Origin: Oikopleura dioica
Taxonomy: Eukaryota; Chordata; Appendicularia; Copelata; Oikopleuridae
Direction of reading: 5' to 3'
DNA length: 64,000 nt
Assembly (NCBI GenBank): GCA_907165135.1
Contig: OU015569.1
Location: 9,858,501-9,922,500, forward strand
Below are positions 35,257-46,460 of this stretch, in pieces. The stretch's first letter is position 1, and the number at the start of each line of letters is the position of its first letter. Position numbers and translations under genes: made by a program. The notes beneath the pieces are model-generated. The model saw only the letters and a list, made by a program, of their open reading frames with translations. It ran no database searches and was not told the DNA's origin.

Positions 35257-37152
35257 ATGAATTCTGTTCAATCCAACTATCCGCCTGAATATACGGGTTT
35301 CTAATAATTTCATCTTATGAAAAAGAGTACCTCAATAAAAATCCGTTTTTACATGATGCGCTGTCAAATTTCGAGATCGGGCGAAAAATTGGAAAGGGCC
35401 AATTCTCCGAGGTCTATCGAGGTTAGAAACTGTTTAGAGCATTCTTACTTGAATGTGTCAATTTTAGCCTTATCCAAATGCGATGGCCAAAAAGTGGCGC
35501 TGAAAAAAGTTCAGTTGGTAAACATGTTGGACGCAAAATCGAGAGCCGACTGCATAAATGAGATTGACCTTCTCAAGCAACTATCTCATAGGGACAGTTT
35601 TGAAAAATTATCAATAATCTTTCGAATGAGACATTCTTAACTTCATACAGCAATGTTATCCAGTACATTTCGTCATTTATTGAAAATAACGAGCTTATTA
35701 TCGTCCTCGAACTTGCAGATGCTGGAGACTTAGGGCGAATGATAAAGGTCTTTAAGAGACAGGAGAAACTTATCCCAGGTGAAAGGATCCTAGGAAATTG
35801 AGAACATAACCATCGAATACAGAAAAGACTATTTGGAGGTACTTCGCTCAACTCTGCTCAGCGTTGGAGCACATGCATTCCAAGTAAGTCATCCTTTTTT
35901 GTCAAATAGCTCAGATAAGACGTCAGGGAGCAAGTGACAGCTCTAGACATTCAAACTGGAGGGAGAAGTTGAATATTCGTTAAGTTCACCTGAATAATTT
36001 AGGCGAATAATGCATCGAGACATTAAGCCGGCGAACGTATTCATCACGCAGCAAGGACTCGTTAAGCTTGGGGATCTCGGACTTGGACGCTTCTTCAGGA
36101 AGGGCTGTCAGAGCAGATCTACGGGCTCTGACGGCGTTCAAACTTCGACCTGTCAGTTAGAGTAGCGTGGGACTAACCTCGTTCTGGCCATTTTATTGAC
36201 TCGTGCTCATCATGCACGTGAATGTTGTGCACCTTCTTGAGCCGCCGATCGGTGCAAATTACGAAAATGTCAGGCTCGTACGTTTCAAAGTTCATTTTTG
36301 ATATTCTTACTATTAGACTTCTCGCCATACACTTTGAAGGGCGTATTTGAGTGCCACATTCTGAGAATAACAGTGACGTAAATGTAAAAATGCGGCGACC
36401 TTCGACGAAAACGTTTTTGACAGATCATTTAATAAGCCGCCATTAATTTTTTAAACACCTGTCGAGGAGAGAATTTGAATTCCGTCAGCGATGCTCTTAG
36501 AACTGCTTTTTCAGGTCTTAAACAAGCGAATGGTTTGCCCACATTTTTTATCTTTGATCAGCCCAATCTCAGTGCAGCCACGGTGGAGGCGCAGTCCCTC
36601 GTCGGAACTCCCTATTACATGTCGCCCGAGCGAATCAACGAGTCCGGCTATAACTTCAAATCTGACATTTGGTCCTTGGGCTGCCTTCTATACGAACTTG
36701 CCGCGCTTCAGGAAAAGTTCAGCATCAAATTAATTAGTGGCGCCTATTTATATTTGTTTTCTTGTTGTTGAGGCTTTGGAAAGAGTCCCTTCTACGGAGA
36801 GGGGATGAACTTGTACTCGCTATGCAAAAGAATAGGCACTGGATTTTGAAAAATGTCACTTTGACGTCAACGAGAAATCACATGCGACTGGGGATCTTTT
36901 AACTAGGTTAAATACCACCCAAATATATTCTGACGCAAAGGGGGCTTATATTTGAAATCCGAGGTATTAGAAAACTGCGACTACCCGCCTCTACCTGGAA
37001 ATATGTACTCGAAAGAATTAAGGGACCTTATCTCCATGTGTATACAGCCGGATCCGAGAAGAAGGCCCGAAATGTCGGACTTGCGTGAACGATGCGAACA
37101 AATGTGCCGCTTGTTAAGGTTCTGGATAATTCCGGAAATTCCGAAACGATGA
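35257..37152 (+). CDS. NEK6/NEK7-type mitotic serine/threonine kinase
   Basis: NEK6/7 act downstream of NEK9 in spindle assembly; NEK7 also activates NLRP3 in vertebrates. The short N terminus and kinase match closely: [20 protein letters not shown] (Gly loop), [20 protein letters not shown] (Lys), [20 protein letters not shown], the catalytic loop [17 protein letters not shown] in [11 protein letters not shown], the activation segment [20 protein letters not shown], and [19 protein letters not shown]. The end includes [20 protein letters not shown] and [13 protein letters not shown] is at 37150-37152. To keep the protein colinear with vertebrate NEK6/7, four introns need non-GT donors: GG near 35592, GA near 36099, GA near 36714 and GC near 36836. 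For the two GA cases, canonical GT choices exist but insert about 22 and 12 residues. Intron 1 (35297-35325) is only 29 nt. Confidence 0.93.
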
Positions 37153-38094
37153 CTTATATTTAGCGACTTATGATTCAGCTAAAAAAAGGAAGTCTTTTCG
37201 CTAAGTTTAAATGTGAATCAGCCTTTTAAGGAATTCTCGAGTCATATAAAGTGAAATAAATATCATCGTATGATATCATCATTACTACTAAAATTTACTA
37301 GCACATTTGTTCAAAAGAATTATCCTCGCAAAGATTGATGCCCAGAATGCTTCCCATTGACCTTGAATCTTTCCCTCCCTCGTCCTTTCCGAACTATCAC
37401 TTCCATGCAAATCACTCCATGAATAATAATTTTAATTTTTGTATCTTCTGATTCTAATTTTATAAATAAAACAACGCGATCCAAACTCTTTGTAACAGTA
37501 TGTCCTTGGGAGTGACTCTTTATGAGGGACAAACTCTTTCGATGTTTCATTGTCGAGACTGGGTAAATATTATATAAGGTAATTGAACGGACCCGATCCG
37601 ACCTCCAGAAAAAGTTCATTTAACCATATCGGTATGCAGTCGTCGCCTTGTTTGCTCAGGGCTATCTTGAGCGCGATTCTCCGAAGCAGGCCTTGCAAAA
37701 ATCTACCTTAAAAACATTGTGTGTACTTAAAGTGATTTATGTACTGTCTGGGATCAAAATACGATCAAGGCCTTCTGAGAACGTTGATCTCAAATTTCAA
37801 AATAATGAAAATCAAGGACTCATTTTCGTATTGTTTCACCCAACTACATTTTTCCAAGAAGCGCCTTACAATGTTTCATCTTGCAGGTTTCAAAAGCAAT
37901 TTGTCAACAAGCAAGAACTAATAGCAATAAAATCTTATGCTCAAAATACGCAATTTTCCGTAGAGGTTCATATTCTTTTCATATAATCATCGGAAAGAAG
38001 ACGAACTTTGTAAAAACCTCGGCGCTGGGCTTACAGCGCGCCGCTCGGCGAACTCATGCCTGGGGTGGCGCTGTGGCGAAACGCTGTTGAGAAA
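37153..38094. other. Intergenic region downstream of NEK
   Basis: About 940 bp, AT-rich. ORFs on both strands (37320-37619, 37648-37986) have no splice sites or family features and look like chance frames. Nothing else was identified. Confidence 0.5.
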
Positions 38095-38100
38095 TATAAA
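38095..38100 (+). promoter_or_regulatory. TATA box of the peptide precursor gene (candidate)
   Basis: TATAAA, 92 bp upstream of the precursor ATG, at a plausible distance for a short 5' UTR. The assignment rests on position and sequence only. Confidence 0.4.
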
Positions 38101-38191
38101 ATGAACCAGGAAATGCGTGTAATTGTAAAACAAAAATCCGATTGATCCTTTTGTGAGCCTGTGAGTTAAATTATCCGTGCACAGAGACGAC

Positions 38192-38449
38192 ATGCATTTT
38201 TACCGACTTTCGATGATCTTTCTTCCTATAGCTGTGCTTTGCGGCCCGCTAAGTCTAAAAGCATTTACTCAAGAGCATCCGGCGGGCGATACCGACCGCA
38301 GCTACCTCCTCCACAACTATAAGCACCACCACCCCAAAAGTGGACAGAATCGAACTACATTCGGAAGGGCATCCCTCCAAGACATTAGGAGACAATCCTT
38401 GAGACCTTATCTCGGGAGAAGAAGACGATTCAACGGGCTAAGAAATTAG
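38192..38449 (+). CDS. Secreted peptide precursor, probable amidated neuropeptide
   Basis: A single-exon, 85-residue protein. ATG 38192 gives an N-terminal signal peptide (MHFYRLSMIFLPIAVLCGPL, cleaved near residue 24 after LSLKA). A His/Lys-rich spacer follows. Near the C terminus the order is Arg-Arg (66-67), QSLRPYL (68-74), Gly 75, then four Arg (76-79) and a six-residue tail. This is the classical layout for prohormone-convertase cleavage on both sides, N-terminal pyroglutamate formation and C-terminal amidation, predicting pQSLRPYL-amide. A second weaker site is TTFGR (55-59). The gene has its own TATA-like box, no close same-strand neighbour, and poly(A)-like sites after 38760. No known peptide family was matched; RPYL at the end loosely recalls neurotensin-type RPYIL, which is not amidated. 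Function is inferred from layout. Confidence 0.7.
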   Translation: MHFYRLSMIFLPIAVLCGPLSLKAFTQEHPAGDTDRSYLLHNYKHHHPKSGQNRTTFGRASLQDIRRQSLRPYLGRRRRFNGLRN

Positions 38450-39578
38450 AAAACTTCAAACTTATGATTATTTGCAACTTTACCTACTATGCTTACTACC
38501 TCACCGCGGATGTTTTTGTGCAAACGAGTGTTGGACCTGACCTATTTATTAACAGTCCGTACTTAAACCTGCTAACAGCTTATCTGTCAATGTTTATATG
38601 TACATGCTTATCTGTGCGCTTCCCACTACCATTCATCGTAAAAACACTGTAAAATTTGCACTTTTTCACGTTAGGATTTAATAATCACATCTCTGTTGTT
38701 ATCGGCATTAACCGTCTTCTTTTACTTTTGTGTAAGAATTTTACTAGTTATATGTTTATTTTTATAAATAAAATTGTACTTAGTAATGTACAAAAATTGA
38801 AATTGGAATATTCTTTCTAACATCAAATTAATTTTGCAGGAATATTTTGATACCACTTTGATGCTAGGAACATTGATAAAGATGAGAATTGAATTCTAAC
38901 GTTGAGAACGTTCATAGAGAATTGACAAATTAAAAAATGATATGAACTAGATATCAAATATAAAAGAGTGGGTTCTCTATCTTAATAAGTTCTACACATA
39001 ATCTACTCATAAGAATATATCATAAGGAGTTCAACCGTCTGCGGGTCACCACGAAGACTGCTCATAAATATACTGGCCTTTTTGATCGGGCAATGTGTCC
39101 TGATGACTAGGACTTGATGGAATTTATTCTCAACCTTTCGCGCTAGTCACCGAGATGGCACTCACGGACTTCATCGTGATGGCTCTATAAAAATTGCGTC
39201 AAAATCGAAATACAGTACTCAAATTTTGGCGACAGGTCTCTGCAAAGCGACTCGGGATTGAGTTCACAGGGCGCGATGTTCGTCCTTGAATTTTCGAAAA
39301 TAGAGACTCAGTAGGAAATCTGCTGCAAATGAAGGAAATGTCGCGAGCCATGGACAAACGTCACTATTTGCCCAAAGTTGCGCGTCAGGATATATCAGAA
39401 ATAAAAGTATGTTTATTTGGAAATAAAAATCTCTATTATCTTTGAAGATAGTGGGAACTGATAGAATAGAAAATGAGGTCAGATAATGGCAGAAATCCGG
39501 AAGAATGCACTCGACCAGTTGAACAGACGTATTCTGCCATCAACAACAGAAATATAAGATGCAAATCCAACAAGGTGC
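38450..39578. other. Intergenic region between convergent peptide precursor and TTLL4 genes
   Basis: About 1.1 kb. It is AT-rich, with AATAAA near 38766 that may serve the peptide gene. No coding exon with splice support was found on either strand between 38660 and 39570. Confidence 0.55.
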
Positions 39579-42500
39579 TTATTTAGGAAGATTCATAGCG
39601 ATGCGCTCGGCCTCGAGCCGTCTTCTCTTGGGATTCTCTCCGTACTCATCCTCAAACGCAGCAAGAATCACATTGTCGATGCGGGCAGTGTGGAAAAATC
39701 TAAACTCACACGTGAAAAAAGGCTTCCATATTTGGCATCAATCAATAAATTCCTTTTATGATGTTGCTTTTGACGAGCAGTTTACTATGAGACTTTTAGG
39801 CCAGATGTGTCATAAAAAAGTTCGCCGCGGTAATCAGCACAAGAAAGAATGAATAACTTCTACGTAAAAAGGCATTAGCAGATTCTCACGCTAGTTCACC
39901 TATTATTCAAAGCAAAAGTATTCATAACTGACCTTTTGTATTTATCCCAGACGCCTGGCGCTGGTATGAGTCGCTCCAGATCGCCTTTACGCTGCCGTTC
40001 ATATTCGCATTTCAGAATTAGGTGCTTGTGATAGTCGCTCAGGTTGTTGAGCATTGTGAGCCTCGAAGGCGCCTTTGAACTGCACAGCCATCGAGCGAAG
40101 AGTTGACGATCATGAGAACTGAGTGGGGGAGCGCTGACGACTTTGTAAGGAGTAAAACCAGTAGTATTGAAAACATCTGCAATAAGCTTTCCCTGAACGT
40201 CTCCGTAAATAACATTTTTAATTAAGATTATCACTCCAATTCGATGGATTCAATTTAATTCTAAAGAAAGGGAATGTAAAAACGCACGGGTCGAGTATTA
40301 TTTATGATAGCATATCGCACGATTATTTTTAGGCAATTTATGATTATCGTTATAATATTTTTGGAAAGAAGCCACATTTAGTTCATGCTCCCGTGACTGC
40401 TATCGAAGTAAAATCAATCAATCAAACGTACCTTTATAGTTTCATCCAACTTCGAATTAGAATGCAGAGATGGACTGACATTGACTTCAATAAGTATCAC
40501 TTTTCCTTTGCGGTCTAACATCAAGTCGAATCCGTAAAGCTCGAAGCAATTACGTTGCTTGGCGCAGTTCTTGTGAAGTTGCGTCACTATATTTTGTTCT
40601 GAAGCAATGAGTGTCTATCTGCGGTTTGAATAATCCTGGAAATCGACCGAATATCTTCTTTGGTCATTCAAATGGTGAAAAACACATGGACGATTTTAAT
40701 GTTAATTAGCATGACTTTAAATTTGAATCGTGATTAGGCGCGTTGATTTTGTTAAATGTTGTCAATTGCAAACCTATCCTTCAAAACAACATCTTTGATA
40801 TCGGCCCAAACTCTATCTTTCTGGAAGCCCAATTTCTCCAACTCAGGCCAGAGAGTTTTCAGCGACCATTTGTGTCCCGAAGTATCATTGACATCGTCGC
40901 TTGCTTGGAATTTGGCAGACTTCTTATTCACGGAGTAATTCGTAAGATGAACGAAGCGTTTCTAAGAAATAATAGCGAATAATGAGCAGAATTAGCGAGA
41001 TAATATTCATCTGCTCATAACTCCGGTGACGCACCTTTGAGTTCATCGTGTACTGATCTGTCGCGAATCGGACCAACCCGTCATCCGATATGTATGCTAT
41101 TAACGGACAGAAGCTAGAAACGAACACATAAATTCTCAAGTCCCATTTCAGCCCATTGATAAGCAGCGGGTTCTTGATGTATTTTTGGACGATGATTTGA
41201 CGGCGTTGAGGGACGGATTCCATTTTCGTAACGATCTTAAACACATTTGCTGAATTCTAAGTGAAATTAATAAATTACCTTGATTCCGATTCCACGAGCA
41301 GAAGCAGCTGGCTTCACAATAAATGTCTCGTGGCCAAAATTGTCTTTTAACAGTTTTCTATCCTTCGGTAAAATGTATGTAGTGGGGATGAAGCCGTATT
41401 CTAAAAAATATATCTCGCTTGACTAGTTTTCAATATATCTTAACCTCCATGACCAAATCTGGCAATTTGCGTTGACAACGTTCTCCACAGTCTATCTTTC
41501 CTTCCAATCGTAAAGCAACCAGGAAAATGGTTGACTTTTTGCATACTTTTCAATTTGGCATAGTTTCCGGCTTTGAGATGCTTACCCCAGTATCCAATCC
41601 AACTCTTTCCATTCTCGATTAGCTCGAATTTCGAGTTTCGGAGCACTCTTCTGATGACTTTTGGCGTGACAGAAGTATTCTTCCATTGTAATTTTGGCAT
41701 TGTCTAAATCATGTTCTAGGATGTTCTTGATTGAAGATGGAAACTTACATTTGGCGGAATTAGCGTTGGGGCGTCTTCTGATGGAAAGCGAAATCGAATT
41801 GTTGTGTTCAATTGTCTAAAGGGAGCTTTCCTGAAGAGAGGTAGAGAGACTTCCTTCGCTTTGACCGTTAGTCCATCGTAGTTATTTTCGTCGTAGTCAG
41901 AAGCAAGGGTCAAATTGGATGGCGTGGATCCAGCCTGAAGTCGATCCTCGGAGAATGCGGGCTCAGTCATCCCGTCGTTCGTACTAAAATGTCCCAGCAC
42001 TGGCGAAATATTAAAATTGGTACCAGGTTAACTCATCGTCATCATCATCAGTCAGGTCACTCCCACTGTCTGTAGTGATGTAATCGTCGTCTGAGATATT
42101 AGCATCTGACGGTCTGTTCCGTGATGTTTCGATACGTTCGTTTCGTATTTGTTGGGCACACTTCCATTTTGCGTCAACATTTTTGCTCTGCGTTTTGTTG
42201 ATAGAAGGGAGGTAGTAGGAGGTTGCAGACATGGAAGACGCGGGAACTCGACGGTAAACTCTTTTTGAAGGCTGAATAAATTATGTTACTTCTTTTCCAA
42301 AGCCACTCTCTCTTAAACACTACAATTTGAGGAAACTTTAGAGAACATCGAGGGCCGCTTTATTCATAGCAGTTTACCAGAATTCGCTTTGAAATGATTT
42401 CCATTATTCTGGTGTGATTTCTCGAGCTCAACTAATGTCATTATTCTTTTTATCGCGGGGATCCAATTTCTATAGAAACTCAAATTTGACCTTCCGAAAT

Positions 42501-42720
42501 GGGATCGTAACTCATGAATAGCTTACTGCAATCGAAAAAACAGACAACGCGTAGAGTATGATGTACTTACTTTGGTGGGGACGGTGAGAGGCTTGGGCCC
42601 AACTTTCGGAGAACTTGCAAGCAAATCCAGTTCTCTTGTTTGTTGGATAATGGGACTGACTTGAGTCATATTCCGATGGAGGGTCAGTTTGTCCAACGCA
42701 GCTTGGATATCTAAATAGTT
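39579..42720 (-). CDS. Tubulin polyglutamylase of the TTLL4 type
   Basis: Adds glutamate side chains to tubulin and other acidic tails. The TTL core is read across several exons. IGYWGKHLKAGNYAKLKSMQ and KVNHFPGCFTIGRKDRLWRT sit near 41440-41700. PSKRVYRR- and MSATSYYLPSINK-containing N-terminal exons lie upstream. VQKYIKNPLLINGLKWDLRI and SDDGLVRFATDQYTMNSK lie near 41040-41244. KWSLKTLWPELEKLGFQKDR and FELYGFDLMLDRKGKVILIE then EVNVSPSLHSNSKLDETIK carry ATP- and Mg-binding residues. A C-terminal exon ends VWDKYK and joins, across a 220-nt intron with matching phase, FFHTARIDNVILAAFEDEYG and TAA at 39581-39579. The N terminus is acidic and disordered. An exon at about 42570-42720 (IQAALDKLTLHRNM...) joins in phase 0, so the true start is upstream and was not located. 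Confidence 0.9.
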
Positions 42721-43939
42721 CAAAAATGACAGGTCTATATTTACTGTCCTATTTCCATGATTTCGATCGTATTTATGAACTAAAGAATTCGTGGAGTACT
42801 ATATCGTATTCTTGCTGTAACTATCGTACTTGATTCGCTGCTAGATTCTAATGCTAGTTCTGGATCTTTTGATGAACATTTCCCCATAGAAAAATGCTAA
42901 TGCGCTTCTTAGAACTAAACCTGATTGATGCTAAACTAAATAAATCAACTACTTCTCTAGAAAATCATTTAGAAAAATGAAAAATCATCTTCTATTTGAC
43001 GTACGCGTTCTGATTCTCTTGAAAGCATCAATTTGGCAGTCAAAAGGCGAATATTTTTTGCAATGACTTTGAAGCATAATCAAATGCGTTCACTAGAATT
43101 CTAGTGAAGGTACTGCACATTGAGGGTCACGTAGTTTTGACAAGAAATTATTAAATGATGACTGTAAAATTCATAGGTACCTGACACTGCGGCTCTTTTG
43201 TGTGCAAGTTTGAGATGTTTCCGCGAGTTCCCTGCTCTCCCATTATGCATTGATTGTATCTGAGTTATTTAGAATGGTTGAATGAAGTTTATTCAGAAAT
43301 ATTCGAATTTTTTGTTGAAAACAGAAAACATCTCACGATCATATCTAGAATGCGATCGAGAGGAAAAAGAAGCGTGCTGGCTTAATCGGGTAAGCATCTG
43401 CGGAAAGCTCGAAATAAGTTCTTCCGGGACTTGAACTTTACGTTTACTGGTAGTCAAGCTGGATTAATATAAGTCGGTTACGCATTCAGAAAATGAAATT
43501 CTTCTTCTTACGGACATATTTCCGTGATCAAACGAAAATCTCAACTACCAGCAACTACACTACCAACTCTCAAACTACACTCTCAGCACTACGAAGCTCA
43601 CCCGATGCAACCTGCATTTGAAAAGAAGGAAGATTTTAGTTGAAAGAAAAGCATTTTTGAAACAGCTGCGCTTTACGAAGGGGAATACTGGACTTGTGTC
43701 ATGAATAGAGATGTGGGGGCAATAGGTAATTAGAGATCTTAAGGCCTTAGTCAAAAATTGCTTCAATTTAGCAGGAAAAGTGAGGAACTCTGTGTTGGAT
43801 AAAGAATAAATTTCCACGTGGAACCGACTTTGGTGGAACAATTGGAAAGATTTTATTGATGCACAAGACAAGGTGGCAAGTGCCATTGAACTCGACTTAA
43901 CGTTCAGAAATAGACGGAGTCTGTTGTACAGTTATACGT
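42721..43939. other. Region upstream of the TTLL4-type gene
   Basis: About 1.2 kb. On the - strand two short coding-like frames could be 5' exons of the TTLL gene: ATG near 43243 (MGEQGTRGNISNLHTKEPQ, ending at a GTACCT donor) and an open stretch around 43310-43440 (KVQVPEELISSFPQMLTRLS). Neither joins the next exon in phase, so they are not called. The rest is AT-rich without recognisable features. Confidence 0.4.
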
Positions 43940-45800
43940 CTATCGCGAGGTTTTGAGATAGATTGCCGCGATAGATAGGGCAGCAGCACCAGCGAGAAGA
44001 AAGTAGTTTGGTTTTCGCAACTGAGGTTCCTGAGAAAAAATATTATTCAAAGGATCGTACTTGATAAAACTTACCGGGAGGATGATGGATTCTTCTTCCT
44101 TCTTTTTAGCGTCTTCCGCAAGCTTTTTGAGAAGATTAGTAGGTGATGGACGGGGAGTATCACAGAAGCCCTCTGGGAAGTCGAGCTTGCCAATGTTGAT
44201 CTCCCTACGTGCAGGAATGGCGTTGTCTTCGTCATCTGCATCGAGGTTTTCTTCCTTGCTATCGGATTGCAAGGTGATGCCACCTACAGAATCTTCTTCT
44301 TGGGCTTTGACGCGGGCGCAAGCTTCTTCCAAAATGCTGTTTGGAAAAGGACTAAAAATCTCTCATTGAAAATCATCAGAAAAAAAGACTAACCTTCTTT
44401 CGGAATTGCTGAATTCAGCCTCCGAGGATGATTGCATCTTGCCTTTCATGCCAATGGGATCGCTGCTCATGCTGCCTTTGATGGTTTGTTGCGTGTTGCT
44501 TCGGTTAAAAGCGATTTCTTCTTCCTCCTCGTCTTCGGTGGCGCGAGTCGCCTCGCCTTTCAAACTGTCGATCAGTTCGTTGATAAGTGACGCGTCTAAA
44601 AATAATTCCCGTGTTCTAGAAACGATCTTCGAAAATGAAATTTACCCAAAGATGAGTCGTTTGAGTCAAGATCGACAGACTCTGGCTGTGATGCAATATA
44701 AACCGGCGTTTCTGTTCCCACAGGAGAAACTACCACTGGAGAGGCAGATAGACGCTCGCAACTGATAATTTCGCTAATAATTTTATTCGGTAAGGAGGTT
44801 TACCTTGACTGCTCGCTGATCGATTCGGTGTCTGTGTTCGCACTCTGTAGCCGAAAATGATCTGGGTTGATATCAAATTGATGATATTCGGAGTGTCCTT
44901 TTTCTAGCTCTTCCAAAGTAGGAATTCGGTCGGAATAAGATTGCACAGGCGTCTAAATTCGTGTTGGAAACTGGATTTTACGGCCAAAAAGGTACTTTAT
45001 CTGTGTCAATCAGTTCTGAGGGTGGCTGGGTGTTGACGGGGGTGAGATTTTCTTCGAAAATGATTGATTCGGTGGGCATAGAAGATGTTGCAACCTGAAA
45101 TAAGATCTCAAAAGTGAAAAAAGTGATTCGGGACTTGCCTCAAACTGACTGATTGTTATAGATTCCCCAATATTCAAGTCGGGGAGATTTCGGAGATTAG
45201 TCTCTTGAACTGATGTATTTTCTCGCTCAAGGAAGGAATTCCAGCCACTTTCTTTGGCTAAAATTCTTGGTAAAGTTGGGAAAAAGGAAGATACACACCA
45301 ATAGAGGCAAAGCGGCAAGCTGCATACCAAACAGCTAGGTCAACTAAGTCATCAAGTTCATTAGCAGGAACATTTATCGATTCAACAATGGCGAGAAATA
45401 CAGAAAGACCATGCTAGAAAAAAATATGCATATTAGCGGAGGAAAAGAGAATGTACCGCATGAGTGAGCTCTTGAATCACATCATCCATGATATTTTCGA
45501 AGGATTTCCAGGTAAGTTCTTCGGCTTGTTCAAATTTCGACCTCTGCTGGTCGATAAAATCTTCTGAAAAGTCGTACTCGTCCGAAACATGTTGCCCAAC
45601 GCTGCTGATCTCGTCGAAATCATCCAGCTCGTTTGAGGCTTGGAGAGCGGCGTACTCTTTGCTCGCATAGGTAGCTTTATTCGAGTTAGTTAATTGACAG
45701 GAGTAGATTTCTCACCTATATCGTGTGTAACGGAATTAGAGAGATACGAAAGGATGAGTGTTCTCGCAGCTGCAAGTTCGTCTCGGCTCGGTTGCGCCAT
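43940..45800 (-). CDS. Acidic tail-anchored membrane protein, unrecognised
   Basis: ATG 45800 starts MAQPSRDELAAARTLILSYL. The N-terminal third is helical (YASKEYAALQASNELDDFDE, HGLSVFLAIVESINVPANEL). A long acidic, Ser/Thr-rich and probably disordered middle follows across many short exons, with SDPIGMKGKMQSSSEAEF and IGKLDFPEGFCDTPRPSPTN. The last exon is a single hydrophobic segment with basic ends (RKPNYFLLAGAAALSIAAIY, then LKTSR) and TAG at 43942-43940. A short moderately hydrophobic TM followed by K/R at the extreme C terminus is typical of tail-anchored proteins of the mitochondrial outer membrane or ER. Family not recognised. At least eight introns of 40-60 nt. Confidence 0.65.
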
Positions 45801-46460
45801 TGCGCCCGATTGCTAGCTCTCTCTTTCTTTCTACTCCAGGTCTAAAAGGCAGCGGTTAAAAGACGGTAACGGCGTTGGCCCCGCGCCAGCGTCTTTCAAA
45901 ACACAGTCAATCGTTGAAACATGGTGGGAATTGAACAAAAGAATCATTCTCTCGAAAAGGGGATGATGAGAAGGTATCTCGAATTCGGGATAGCAGAAAG
46001 CTTTCTTGGCAAATTATTAACGAGCTATTTATTATAATAACGCATAATAAAAATACCGTGTGCTAAGTGAGTAAAATCTGACCCTGGGGTAGATGGATAA
46101 AGCTCTTGAAAATAATAAAAACATTGAAACAGGGTCAATTGTAATTTGCTAACGTGATGAGTTTTCGTCAGTGCTAAAGGTCAGAAACTAATCCCGCAGC
46201 TGGATTCCCCATTTCGAACCTGACGATTTCGGAAGGCACTCGTTTTCTCTTTTTTGAACGGACAAAATCAAAATATCCTTAGTTTATTGTTTTAGCGGCA
46301 GGAACTTGGTCATGAGATGTAGCGTCTTGAGAGTCATCAAAACAGACTTTTTTGCAAATCTACGACGGGCACATTAAAAAACTCCCGTGGCAAGCACATG
46401 CACACGCGACGAGAAAAGTAGAAACAGAAAAGAAAAGTTAGAATTTGTTATCGCGACGGA
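45801..46460. other. Gap between pseudokinase 3' end and tail-anchored protein gene
   Basis: About 660 bp with an AT-rich centre (46010-46080). This gap is larger than others on this strand, so the tail-anchored gene probably has its own promoter here. No exon was seen. Confidence 0.5.

Noticed and set aside
36475-36771. ORF starting inside the NEK intron as an alternative kinase N terminus
   Set aside because: Its first part is intronic and unlike any kinase; it only becomes colinear from the SLVGTPYY exon onward.
38429-38449. FNGLR at the end of the peptide precursor as a tachykinin-related peptide
   Set aside because: The consensus FxGxR-amide needs Gly and a basic site after Arg; here the chain ends in Asn with no amidation signal.
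38464-38652. ORF with hydrophobic segments after the peptide precursor
   Set aside because: AT-rich 3' region; hydrophobic frames are expected by chance and there is no upstream exon or promoter.
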